Shown here in pieces: positions 50,190-60,181 of a stretch of 64,000 nt of DNA. Source of the stretch: Platerodrilus igneus. Its lineage: Eukaryota; Arthropoda; Insecta; Coleoptera; Lycidae. Location of the stretch: positions 1,563,884 to 1,627,883 of the forward strand of contig JARFIW010001176.1 of the NCBI GenBank assembly GCA_036346225.1, in the 5' to 3' direction. A program made the position numbers and the translations under genes. Under the pieces are notes generated by a model. The model saw only the letters and a program-made list of their open reading frames with translations. It was not told the origin of the DNA and did no database searches. Each line of letters opens with the position of its first letter. Within the stretch, counting starts at the first letter, position 1.

Positions 50190-51660
50190 ACACTACAATA
50201 GGTAGAATGACTTGCGTGTTTTAGTGAGCTAAAGAGCCGAACCATACGTTTAACTAAATTAGTGAGGTCTTTAGTGAGAAACCAGACTAAGGCAGGTCCC
50301 CGAAAGAGGGCAGCACCTTTTTCGGTACTTAGAGTGGCAGAGACCATAGGGGTCGGTATGACATTCTAAGACACACTACTGCGGTGTGGAAGGCAAAGGC
50401 GTCGCCGTGGATCAATGTAGTAAGCCTAAGACTACGGATCCCAAGGTCCCGAGTTCAAATCCCGACACGGCCGACTGCTTGAAAAATGGCAGGTGAGCAT
50501 TTTTCACAAATATTACGCCCTCGTTCGGATGAGAGGTTAAATGGAGGTCCCGTGTGTGAGTGTTGTCACGCACGTTAAAGATCCCTTCCTTGCCTGAAAC
50601 GACAAGGGTGCGGCAAAATTCTAAATTTCCAGGCAACAAAAAACTCGCCTCCTGGCCAATGTAGTACCTTCAGGTGGAGCATCGGGAATGTAAATGAACG
50701 GTGTGGAAGGCAACGGGAAACCACCACATTACCTCCCAAGTACACTGCGTACATAAATTGTTATTAAAGATGATAGCATCCTCTGGGGTAAAAAAATCCG
50801 GAGTTAAAATATTCCCCCATTCGTATCTCCGGGAGAGGACTACTTCTAGGGATGTATAAAGAAAAAGTCGTGAACATTCTGCAAGTCGGAGCGTGGAATG
50901 TCATAATATTGAAGCAAGTAGATAAGCTGGAGAACTTGAAAATTGAAATGGATAGTTTAGCACTAGACATAGTAGGAATCAGCGAAGTTCGTTGGCCAAA
51001 AGCGGGAGATTTTTTGAGTGGAGACTTTAGGTTAATTCATACAGGATCAGAGGAGGGAAATTCGGATGTAGGGATAGTTACGTGAAAAAGATAAGACAAC
51101 GTGTAAAAAACTACTTACAAAAGAACGAAAGAGTACTCATGGTTAGATTAGAACCTAAACCGGTAAATACAGCAATAATACAAGTATACATGCCCACCTC
51201 TAACTGCAGTGAGAAAGAGGTAGAGGCGATCTACAAAGATACCGAAGACATACTAAGATACGTAAAAGGACATGAAAATTTAATAATTAAGGGTAATTTT
51301 AATGCAGTGGTCGGGGAGGGTAGGGAAGGAGCAGTAGTAGGTTTATTTGGTTTAGGCACGAGAAATGACATGGAAAATAGGCTGGTAGAATTTTGCGACA
51401 AGAACAATTTAACCATCACAAACACATTATTTCAACATCATGCAGAAGACGGTACACGTGAAAGATGCCGGGAGATATCAAATAGATTACATTCTTGTTA
51501 GGCAACAGTTTGGGAATCAAGTAAAAGACTGTACCCAGAAGCAGATATAGACACTCACCACAACATCGTAATTATGAAAGCCGGTCTTAAATTTAAAAAT
51601 CTGAAAAAGAGGAACAGAAAAAGGCACATTGACTTTGAGAAACTAAAAGATATAGATATA
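50190..51660 (+). mobile_element. RTE-like LINE 5' UTR, endonuclease and linker, with SINE inside
   Basis: 5' UTR (50190-50396 and 50699-50830) interrupted by a SINE; then an APE-type endonuclease in two frames. 50852-51085 ('ILQVGAWNV', 'DIVGISEVRWPKAGDF') and 51082-51501 ('MVRLEPKPVNTAIIQVYMP', 'IIKGNFNAVVGEGREGA', 'NRLVEFCDKNNLTITNTLF') match the E, D/N and downstream blocks of the nuclease. After 51501 the frame breaks and the linker region ('DTHHNIVIMKAGLKFKN'-like) runs to about 51650. A frameshift at 51082 and stops show inactivity, and the RT is missing. The Met at 51082 lies within the domain, so it is not a start. Confidence 0.75.
50397..50698 (+). mobile_element. tRNA-derived SINE inserted in the LINE 5' UTR
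   Basis: A 302-bp full-length SINE (box B GAGTTCAAATCCC near 50450) flanked by a 15-bp direct repeat CGGTGTGGAAGGCAA at 50382-50396 and 50699-50713. Other LINE copies (11385-11410 and 6505-6530, minus strand) carry only one version of this target, giving an empty-site comparison. Confidence 0.85.
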
Positions 51661-52800
51661 ATAATAATAATAATAGGGTTTTATTTCTTATCTTTCATAA
51701 AATATACGTGACAAATAATAATAATATAAATAAATAATATACACAGTAAGGTAAGAAAACCGATGGTGATCAGATAGCTTCCTACTGAAGGAGGAAGCCC
51801 CTGCTTTACTCCACCACCGCGTTTTGAATTATTGCGTAGCAGATTTGGGCTTTATAAAAGTAAAAACTCAATTGTCGCAGAAGAAAAAGAGTTTGATGCA
51901 GGTATTTGAGTTTCTCGGGCTGGTGACGCAGTTAGGTGCTCCGGTAGCTAAGTCAGCACGCGAAACTTGGTCTAATACTCTGAACTGTGAACTGAACAAC
52001 AGGAACTTGAGTCAAGCGGAATATCTAGCTACTTTATAGGCCATTTTAACGTGTGCTAGGTAGACGAGAGCAGTAAGCGACGACCAGAGTTTTCGACACT
52101 CTGGGGATGAGTTCTACAAACACTCATCATAACACTCTGCCAAAAAAATAAAAATTACACTAGTTAACCCAATAGAAAGGGTATAATGCTTCTAAAATGA
52201 AACGAAGTGACAAAAAAAATCACAAATCAAACGAAATAAACGGAGGCTTTATAATAGACGACCCTCCAAATTTAAAGTTACACAATAGCAGTACAACAAT
52301 TTCCTAAAGCACCTAAAAAGTTAAATAGTAGATTTTTCAACTACAACTTGTACTAATTAACTCACAGTAACACATCCGATTAGTACACCGTTTCTGGTTA
52401 CACGTCAGAAAGCCACGATACACTGGTGCGTAACCAAGGTGGCTTAACACTACATTAACTAAGGATTTATCATTATTAATCTTATAGAACCGTAGATTTC
52501 CAAATATTTAATACTTAACATTAATTGTACAACTTACTGAAACAACCACACTACAGTGAAAGATTGGTTAGGACCCAATTTTATAACACGTAAATAAGGG
52601 TACATCAACTCAAGATGTGATCATATCCAATCATCCATTAAAAAACTACTGTACATGAAACTATTGTACGGCTTTGAGAATATTTAATACACTTCGTTTG
52701 AGAGGGGGTAATTTCTTAAATTACTCAAAAAGCTACTACTAGTAACGTGTCACACGGCTGCCATATCCTAAAGAAGTAGAGGAAAATCAGTGAACCCACC
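51660..52800. other. Gene-free DNA, nothing recognised
   Basis: Begins with an (ATA)n tract at about 51657-51675. The short ORF at 51824-52039 has no recognisable motif. Otherwise AT-rich. Confidence 0.4.
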
Positions 52801-53040
52801 GCCTCATTTCCACCAGCATCCTCATTTCCACACACATCTGGACCAAAAAGTTTTCTTCGACTAACCATTTTTCATCTTTCGAGATAAATATCTTAAATTT
52901 TTATCTTTCGAGATAAATGAGCATCCTCATTTCCACACACGAGATAAACCTATTTTAAGATTTTTACCGCTAACATTCTGGACCAAATAGTTTTCTTCGA
53001 CTAGCCATTTTTTATCTTTCGAGATAAACCTATCTTGTTT
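52800..53040 (+). repeat. Imperfect direct repeats left of the viral element
   Basis: A stretch beginning GACCAAAAAGTTTTCTTCGA at 52851 recurs at 52981 with two or three changes, and GCATCCTCATTTCCACACAC occurs at 52815 and 52920. ATCTTTCGAGATAAA appears four times. It is unclear whether this belongs to the host or to the end region of the element. Confidence 0.6.
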
Positions 53041-53713
53041 GGTATCAATTAATATTAGAATTTTCTCAGCTACCCAAATTTCTAGGAATTTTTCAGATTG
53101 CACCATCCCTAAGGGAGCTACCCCAATTTTAAGATTTCTTACCTGTAGCGACTTTTGAGCGTTCTTATAAAATTTTTTTAGTCATGCGATACATCTTGTT
53201 AGCTTAGAATTTTATGTAGAATCTGCAAACAGATTTGAAATCGGACCACGCCCTGCAAAGTTATACTTTAAGCTCTTTTGCTCGTATATATTTAACTCCA
53301 TTTTTTAAAACCTTTTTCGCTACCCAAGGTATATGCTTTAACCAACACAAAAAATTAAGAACACAAAAGTTTAATAATTTATTTATCCAATTTACAGTTT
53401 AATAAACTATTACAATTTTTACAAAGTATAAACATTATTTCCTGTGCGTAGCCGAAAGTTTAACCTGTAACAAAAAAGAAATTAATAGGTTGTTTAAATA
53501 GACCTGTAACAAAATGAGATTAATGTAAAAAAGAGGAGACGTGTTTTCAGTCAATAAGACATATTGTTGTTAACAATATGTTTTACCGTCCAGCGACACC
53601 ACGTGGAGGTAAACACATGCCGCCGGGAACAAAGGAAATTTTAAGGATGGGGGAGGGTAGATATGCTTATAACTAACTTATATACTATATATACACAATA
53701 AAATATAAACAAC
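53041..53713. other. Spacer at the 3' side of the polymerase gene
   Basis: AT-rich, no ORF. A diverged repeat includes CCTGTAACAAAA at 53465 and 53504. The left terminus of the viral element should lie in or left of this stretch, but I could not find its terminal repeat. Confidence 0.4.
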
Positions 53714-56700
53714 TTAACCTATATCCTTATGCCCCCATGCGTAGGTTGATATGCTTCCGGGGATGACGTAACGCTTGTCATCTGCGCCCGATAAACTGAT
53801 TTTATTAATAAGCTGTGTATAAAGTTGGTGTTTCTTACTCCGGATTGATACCATCGTATTCATGAGGGCATCTCTATTATTAATAACAACATCCCTAAAA
53901 CTATCTACACTAATCCCCGCCACCACACTACGACTAACACCCTTAATCTTTTTAACAATGTCTTTCTCACTAATAATGCAGTAGGACTTAGCCCTACTAC
54001 CTACAAATTCCAACACCAAATCCCCACAAAACTCGTCCTTAAACTTACCCAACACCTTTTGTTTATAAGTGGTATATTGTATTTATTGTTTGGAGGGTAA
54101 TCACTTGTATCAAAATGCTCAATGTTCGCACTAATGTCACTGTATAAGTCTGGCGTCTCAACACTATAAACTAAAGAGTCTGTATCTGTATAAAGCAGGG
54201 ACAATCTGGGACCATACAGAGGATCATAGTGTTGTAGTGAAACTCATACATAAGAGTTTTGACAAATCTAAAATTGACAATCCTGCATAGATTGGTTTAT
54301 TATAATTAATTTTAACACGATCCATCTGTATAATCGCCAGATCTTCCCCCAACACGGTACAACTATTAAAGTTAGGTTTAGCTATTAGTCCACTCGCGCA
54401 CAACTTTTGTCCCTCGTGCTCCCACCGCGACACAATCTTGACATCGACCCTTTGTCCACGTTCTCCATTGTTTTACCAAAACCGCATTGTTCATAAGTTT
54501 GAAAAATCTTTTCAAACGCGTTAGCGGCAGAGGTACGGAGATTCGTGTTGAGATCAATGTAGGGTTTGAGCCACGGTGATTGCTCGAACTCCAACACACG
54601 GTGAACTGTAGTTAATTGTAAGCCATTGCGCAGAGCCTGTTGAAGTGCTCGGTAATGGATTACATATTTCTTCTTATCAAAAAGTGTGGTGAGTAGCTTT
54701 GGAGTCCTAGAAGACAGTGTTGGTGGAACCATGGTCTCGGGACAGAAAGGCAAGTCGTTATGCAAATCCTGAAGCTGTTGTGGGTAGTGCAGATCAACCT
54801 CTAGGATGTACCCCATATTGTGTGTAATGGGGATATTCAAAATGTTATCTTTCAGATGGTTAACCTGATCGATGTTTAACCACCTGAAAACCCATGTGGT
54901 AGTGGTTGACTCATAGCCCATCCATATAGGTTGTTGGCATCGAGGTATGTCAAGTACATGGAGGGTTCACTGGGGTTGTACTCCTCCATATACTTGTTGT
55001 TGGCACGAGCATACCGATGACTACACTGAGTGAGACCACCTCTAATGCCTTTCTTAATAAAGTGGTGCATATCAACATCGGTTAATAACTCCAACTTCAC
55101 CTCAGTGTGTTTCAGCATTGCATCAAAGGCGAGAGAAGGAGCTGTCACGTACTGAGCCGGGTCGAGATTGTACGTACTTAGACAAACGTTTCTGAAATTT
55201 TCAAAACGTCTGCCAACAGTAGAACATCGCTCTTTAAATACAGATCGCTGTATTCACCCAAGTTTCGTACGTGAAACTCCTCCCACACCTTCTGCGCATG
55301 TTTATAATCCGCATCGCTAATAGTCGTAGAAGATAAGTCGTTGAAGAAAGCATGTTTTGCGGGCAAAGAGGTTTCATTCAATACACTTACATCAGAAATG
55401 TATGAATACGGAAAACACCTTTCCTCGTCAGCAAACTACGCGATCTGTCGTCTGAGAAAATTTTGGACCTCAACAAACTGTTGAGGTTCTAAATTCTTCG
55501 TCAACTTATCCAACGATGATGCCATAAAACGAAGCGAATCTATGAAACGCAGCTGGATCGTTGAATTGTGATCATCTTCAGTATCTGCATCTCCTGCTAA
55601 TCGAACATACTTCGTAAATGAAATATATCGTTCCTTATTGTTGGGGATCACCTCTACACGTTCTTTATCACATCCTAGCTCCCTTACGATAAAATGTCCA
55701 TCGTAACCACTCAAATTGTGAAGAATCACTGGGATAAATTTAGGTACCGTGTATTTAATGTTGCATTGGGAGTGTGCGGCAAAGCGAAATCTCCTGAGAG
55801 GTGGCAGTGATCCCTCACCCTCTCATTTCCCAAAGGCTGCTTACAGATGCCACACTCCTCAACCATATGAAACAACAACTCATCTAGGGGTTCCATTGGA
55901 AGCATGGGGTGTTTGTTTTAAAATTTTCCCAATCGTTGGGCTTCCTCTTTCATCTTTTCCATAAAAACTTTTGCGGCTTCAGGTCCTCTGTACAGCTCAA
56001 ACTTGTTAAACGAGTCATCGTATGAACATTTGATATAGTATGCAAAACTGAAGGGTTCGTGGTGTTGTGTGCTGTTGGTGAAGGAAGAGGTGGGATCCGG
56101 AACTGCGGAGCTAATAGGCTTCAACACACTTTCGAAGTCAGCATAAATCACGAACGGTACCCTCATTTGCTTGTGAACGTTCGCGAACTCTACAATGTTG
56201 TTGAAGTGGTTCGGTATGGTTGTCACCACATGGTTGCAGTCGTTTGTTGAGTGTTGGTGTAATTTGTCTTCGGATGGGAAAAACACCAAGCATCCATCGC
56301 AAATCCATTTGCGGGTGCACTCACGAGAGATCTGCTTACCCACTAGCTTCCCCAAATCTTTGATCCAACAGTAGTGGGACTTGCATCCATCCTGAATGTA
56401 CAGTAGGTTCACATGCCGAACCCTTTTATTAGCGGTGAAATGTAGCGGTCCAACGATGGACTTGCCTTCTACCCCAAAGACGTTGATGCTGATGTCGTTC
56501 TGCTCCTCAAACCTGGGAATGTCCTTTATGGGCATCGGGAACAGTACTCCTGTCACGTTGAGCACAGTCGAGTAATGCGGGTAGCTATGCAATCTTTGCG
56601 GATCGTGAACATCATCAGGGTGAAGAGCAGCCACAACACACCAGGCAAAACATGCATCATCGTTATTTTGGATGTTAACGACGGCTCCTTAACCTGAATC

Positions 56701-56790
56701 CATTTGGGAAGCTCGATGTAGGAGGATCCCGCATTGGTTGGTACTTGTTAACATTTACCTCCAAGTACAACACATGTTTCAGAGTCCATC

Positions 56791-56833
56791 CTAAAATTTA
56801 AAATTAGAAAAATTAATAATTGTAGAAACTAAC
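56791..56833 (-). other. Predicted 43-bp intron in the polymerase gene
   Basis: On the minus strand it begins GTTAGT and ends TTTTAG after an AT-rich stretch. The flanking exons join in frame in the middle of a motif ('ERDSG' then 'WTL') that is continuous in related polymerases. Retention would give a stop within a few codons. Confidence 0.7.
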
Positions 56834-57097
56834 CAGAATCTCGTTCTTGGAACTCGTCCGACTTAGCCGACATCCTCTCCACAAAGGTGTTGTAGACCGC
56901 TCCCAGGTCGCTGGAGGAGGTGACCACAACATTTCGGGTGTTGAAGGATTTAATATCTTCAACACCCTCTGCCGCAGCCATCTTGGTGTAGCCACCAAAC
57001 AACTCGCAATTAACCTTGAGGGAGGTGTGTATAGCCAGCTGTTCCCCGACTAAGGCTATGAACCTCTCCTTCTGCTCGCATAGAAAATCCAATAGAC

Positions 57098-57146
57098 CTA
57101 AAAATACGAACTAAGCAAACACAAAATACTTATAAAAAATACATAC
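57098..57146 (-). other. Predicted 49-bp intron in the polymerase gene
   Basis: Begins GTATGT and ends TTTTTAG on the minus strand, AT-rich between. Exons join in frame after codons for 'NTS'. Without splicing the zinc-finger ORF ends four residues later at 57130, giving a free 149-residue zinc-finger protein. Confidence 0.7.
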
Positions 57147-57647
57147 CACTAGTATTAGCATTTTTAATTCTGTATGTAGCGATTCGAGTTTTGAACGCGG
57201 TAGCTACAACCTCTACACCTCCATCCAAGACACGACTTGTATTAGTCTTGTGCGCGTTCGTGCGTTGGTGGGCTGCCAAGTTGACAACGTCCACATTGCA
57301 TTCCGCACATCTCCGCGACTTCTTGGGGGCAGGTTCCTCAACTGTTGGTGCAGCAGGTCGCTTGATCCCGGATGGGCCTGCAACGGGGACAGCCACACCA
57401 TGTTTGGCGTCCTTGTGCCGTTTCAAGTTGTCCTTCCGCGAGAAGGATGCAGGGCATGCATCGCAAACAAAAAGACCGGTGGATTTCGATCCCACGTCAT
57501 GCTGCTGGAACAGATGCCTCTTCAAACTATCGCTTCTCGAGAAGACAACCCCACAGACGTTGCACACGAATGATGCCATTTTCTATAAAGAAATTAGAAC
57601 TGGTCAAAGACTTTTAACAGTTGTAACTAGCCGAAGACTAAACAAAA

Positions 57648-57683
57648 ACTGAATTTATATCGCATTGCATGGTGCTTTTATAC
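57648..57683 (-). promoter_or_regulatory. Core promoter of the polymerase gene
   Basis: TATAAAAG (57682-57675) and an arthropod initiator TTCAGTT with its A at 57650, spaced 32 bp, lie on the minus strand about 70 nt upstream of the ATG at 57579. Confidence 0.7.
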
Positions 57684-57689
57684 CCTGTT

Positions 57690-57970
57690 GGTAGTTTACT
57701 TTTAAAAACCCAGCGTCGTTTAACCTTGAGTAACATTCCAAACTACTCTAATCACACCAGTAAAATCAATTAGCTAGTTTACTTTTAAATTAGGAGAAAC
57801 CCAGCATCGTTTAACCTTGAGTAACATTCCAAACTAGTCTATTTACCTTGGTGAAAACCAGTTAGCTCTCTGCTTATTCATGCATTCCAAACTAGTCTAA
57901 TCACACCAGTAAAACCTAATATTCTTAACTAACCTTGAATCGGATTACAAACTAGTTCATGCCTGTCTGT
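57690..57970. repeat. Direct repeats in the divergent promoter region
   Basis: Two versions of a block starting ACCCAGC(G/A)TCGTTTAACC (57710 and 57791) and three of ACATTCCAAACTA(C/G)TCTA (57730, 57824, 57883 with a shorter start) lie between the two divergent core promoters. 'AATCACACCAGTAAAA' occurs at 57750 and 57899. These could be regulator-binding sites or replication-linked repeats; nothing in the sequence decides. Confidence 0.7.
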
Positions 57971-58020
57971 AAAATACTGCAAATGATAATGAGGAGCATG
58001 CGCAACAACAACCCTGAAAC

Positions 58021-58060
58021 ATTTAAAAGGATGATCTGCATAGGATTCCTTCTCAGTCAT
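58021..58060 (+). promoter_or_regulatory. Core promoter of the 266-aa gene
   Basis: TTTAAAAG (58022-58029) and initiator TCAGTC with its A at 58055, about 33 bp apart. The ATG at 58084 follows 29 nt downstream. Confidence 0.65.
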
Positions 58061-58083
58061 CTCGGTGAAATCAGTGCAAAGCA

Positions 58084-58884
58084 ATGGAGTCTGTAGATGT
58101 TAATAATGCACAAGTTTCGTATACCGAAAATCTGATTAATAAGTTTACGTATACTTTAAGTGAATTGGGTGAACACCCTCATAATGTGGAAATTGGGTTT
58201 GTTATAAACCAGAGAATAAAACCCGTATTACGATTGGCGTGTAGCAAGAAATATTGTGGTTGCCATGTTCTGGAATTGACATACGAAAATTGGTTAGCAT
58301 TTACAAATTTTCAAGTAGAATTTCAAATCAATGTATTTTCTCGTGACGTACTAAACACTCGATTAAATGGTGCACCCGAAATGGAAGATCTACACATACA
58401 ACTAGGAGGTCCGTTCTTTATCACTCTGTCACCAGTGTCTGGATCAACCGAGAACGAAACGTTCCAGTTAAAAATAATAATGGGTGATAGCTCGATAGTT
58501 ATAAATGAATTGGAGTGCCGTAAAATATTCCATATGCGAGAGTTGTTTGAGTATCAACTTAAACAGTTGGAAAGTCGTGAGTTCCCAGCATTATACAGCG
58601 AATTAGTAGGGTTTGTTGCTAATTCTAATTTAAATGATTGCGATGGGTTTAATACTATGACTGAAGGAGAGAAACGAATTAAAATCTTGATTGAAGGCGA
58701 AGTTCGAATTGGCAATATTTTATTCTACAACGAATTGAATCAGAGCGCACTAAATGCATTGGAGCTGGTTATATGTTTTCCGGATATATTTGTGCAAGAC
58801 GTGATACGTACAAGAACATTAGTGGAAATGTTTAGACGTTTAAATTTGTCGGAATCTGAAGATTCTGGTTATGGTGATAACTAG
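58084..58884 (+). CDS. Unrecognised 266-aa protein of the viral element
   Basis: A clean ORF from a true ATG to a stop at 58884, first of the rightward genes and driven by its own TATA/initiator promoter, divergent from the polymerase. I do not recognise the family. The protein looks globular: mixed beta-type stretches ('FQVEFQINVF', 'GPFFITLSP', 'FQLKIIMGD') in the first half; a segment rich in Glu and Leu ('MRELFEYQLKQLESREF', about residues 158-174); a hydrophobic 'ALELVICFPDIFVQDVI'; and an acidic C-terminus ending 'SESEDSGYGDN'. A Cys cluster 'CSKKYCGCH' sits near residues 53-61. No signal peptide or membrane span is visible. Position opposite the polymerase hints at an early, replication- or host-related role, but that is inference only. 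Confidence 0.75.
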   Translation: MESVDVNNAQVSYTENLINKFTYTLSELGEHPHNVEIGFVINQRIKPVLRLACSKKYCGCHVLELTYENWLAFTNFQVEFQINVFSRDVLNTRLNGAPEMEDLHIQLGGPFFITLSPVSGSTENETFQLKIIMGDSSIVINELECRKIFHMRELFEYQLKQLESREFPALYSELVGFVANSNLNDCDGFNTMTEGEKRIKILIEGEVRIGNILFYNELNQSALNALELVICFPDIFVQDVIRTRTLVEMFRRLNLSESEDSGYGDN

Positions 58885-58964
58885 AAAGAGTATAAAAGAC
58901 AGTCCAAGAGACGTGGATGTAAATGTATTGTTATTGTAAATATATTGTAAATTTTTTGAAAAAG

Positions 58965-59000
58965 TATAAATAGACTCGTTGTTGTTTATTTATTTAGTAT
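58965..59000 (+). promoter_or_regulatory. Core promoter of the PLA2-protease gene
   Basis: TATAAATAG at 58965-58973 and TTTAGT with its A at 58996 (31 bp apart), the same layout as the other promoters with a T in place of the initiator C. The first ATG, 59027, is 31 nt downstream. Confidence 0.6.
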
Positions 59001-59026
59001 AGTTTGAGATTTTTTTGAGTAAACAC

Positions 59027-60181
59027 ATGATTATCTGTTCTGGAGAGGGTTTAATCAACAGCGCTATAAACAGGTTACCGTTTGAGCTGCATATTCCAGG
59101 TTATCAGTACTGCGGTCCTGGTACAAAGTTGGATGAACGCTTAGCAAGAGGTGATCCTGGAATAAACGAATTAGATAAATTGTGTAAAGACCACGACATT
59201 GCATACTCCAAGTACCCCAACGATCTTCCAGCCAGACACCGAGCAGATAAAATTTTAGAAGAAGAAGCCTGGGGAGAGTTAAGTCTAAAACGCAAAGTTT
59301 GGGGAAAAAGCCGCAGCTTGGTTTGTGACAAACGCTATGAAAGCGAAGAGAAAATGGGTATGGGTTTAAAGAAGAAAATAAGTTTTAAAGGCGGATTTTT
59401 GAAGAAAATACGATCCGCAATAGACCGAGTTGGTTCCGACAACTTGAAAAAGCTGTTAGATGTTGGTATTCTAATTGGTAAAAAAATCATAAAAGGAGCC
59501 GGTGGGAGAAACAAAATTAGAGTCCCACGTATTATACCCGTTCCACAAAAAGGAGGTTTTTTACCATTGATTCCTATATTTGCGGGACTAAGTGCCCTAG
59601 GGGCACTAACAGGTGGTGCTGCAGGGATAGCTAAAGCAGTAAGTGATGTCAGGACGGCCAACGAACAGCTTAAGGAGAGCGAACGACACAACAGATCTAT
59701 GGAAGCCATCACCGTTGGGGAAAAAGGAAATGGGATGTTTCTAAAACCATACAAAAAAGGCACGGCATTATTCTTGAAACCGTACAAACAGGGGCGCAGC
59801 ATTTGTAAAAGGTATCAAAAACTAAGCAAGTTACCTCGAAGAGCTCTCACCGATGTAGATATAAGGAAACACGCATCTAACATTCCTCATTTTCGCGGTG
59901 TCTTTTCTAGAGATCAGTTACAGAAGATTAGACCGCATGTCAACGAATCGGGTGTGATTAATTTGGATACCACCAAAGGTTCGGGTACACATTGGGTGGG
60001 GTACCGAAAACGCGGAAATAGTGTGTATTACTACGATTCGTTTAGAGACTTGAGACCGCCGGAAGAAGTAAAGAGATATTTTCGAGGTTGTAAAATTTAC
60101 TACAACAGTGTACCGAAACAGACTTACAACACATACAATTGTGGACATTTAGTGTTAAAGTTTCTTAGTGACAATGGCTAA
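59027..60181 (+). CDS. Phospholipase A2 / pX-like / adenain-type protease fusion protein
   Basis: One 384-aa ORF. I start it at ATG 59027 because the open frame upstream has no ATG. Residues about 20-85 form a parvovirus VP1-type phospholipase A2 domain: Ca-binding loop YCGPG at 28-32 and catalytic His56-Asp57 ('CKDHDIAYS'). Residues about 108-255 are basic, then a Gly/Ala-rich hydrophobic stretch ('PLIPIFAGLSALGALTGGAA'), like the adenovirus pX/pVI-type core region found in Polinton proteins. Residues about 275-384 are an adenain-like cysteine protease with His322 ('GTHWVGY'), Asp337 ('YYYDSF') and Cys372 ('YNCGHLVLKFL'). The protease would mature capsid proteins; the phospholipase in parvoviruses helps leave the endosome. 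The next gene's ATG overlaps this stop codon region. The ORF is fully open with all catalytic residues present. Processing into separate products is likely but inferred. Confidence 0.9.
   Translation: MIICSGEGLINSAINRLPFELHIPGYQYCGPGTKLDERLARGDPGINELDKLCKDHDIAYSKYPNDLPARHRADKILEEEAWGELSLKRKVWGKSRSLVCDKRYESEEKMGMGLKKKISFKGGFLKKIRSAIDRVGSDNLKKLLDVGILIGKKIIKGAGGRNKIRVPRIIPVPQKGGFLPLIPIFAGLSALGALTGGAAGIAKAVSDVRTANEQLKESERHNRSMEAITVGEKGNGMFLKPYKKGTALFLKPYKQGRSICKRYQKLSKLPRRALTDVDIRKHASNIPHFRGVFSRDQLQKIRPHVNESGVINLDTTKGSGTHWVGYRKRGNSVYYYDSFRDLRPPEEVKRYFRGCKIYYNSVPKQTYNTYNCGHLVLKFLSDNG

Larger units (their letters stand above)
53714..57579 (-). pseudogene. polB: Protein-primed family B DNA polymerase with N-terminal zinc fingers (Polinton/adintovirus type), frame-broken
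   Basis: Would copy the element's linear DNA from a protein primer. Reading leftward from the ATG at 57579: two C2H2 fingers (Cys6, Cys9, His22, His27; Cys39, Cys42, His55, His60) and a third Cys/His cluster; a 49-bp intron (57146-57098); exon 56829-57097 ending 'SDEFQERDSG'; a 43-bp intron (56833-56791); then the polymerase. Exo I 'VIYADFES' lies near 56160, Exo II 'HNLSGYDGHFI' near 55720, Exo III '[12 protein letters not shown]' near 55230, motif A '[11 protein letters not shown]' near 54940, motif B 'GFGKTMEN' near 54480, motif C 'YTDTDSLVY' near 54190, and the C-terminus 'KRYVIPGSISTYAWGH' ends at 53714. All hallmark motifs survive, but the coding is spread over about nine frame segments, with an in-frame TAG at 55436-55438. 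Most breaks equal one lost base. It is either a decayed copy or one damaged by base-calling errors. Confidence 0.9.

Noticed and set aside
51824..52039. 71-codon ORF near the left side of the viral element
   Set aside because: No motif, and not in the gene order of the element; probably chance.
53041..53713. Left terminal inverted repeat of the viral element
   Set aside because: No sequence here can be paired with another end in the window, so a terminus cannot be called.
57191..57652. Plus-strand ORFs of up to 153 codons opposite the zinc-finger exon
   Set aside because: They are antisense shadows of the GC-rich zinc-finger coding sequence, which has clear C2H2 spacing on the minus strand.
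59335..59802. 155-codon minus-strand ORF inside the protease fusion gene
   Set aside because: Antisense shadow of an intact gene with catalytic motifs on the plus strand.
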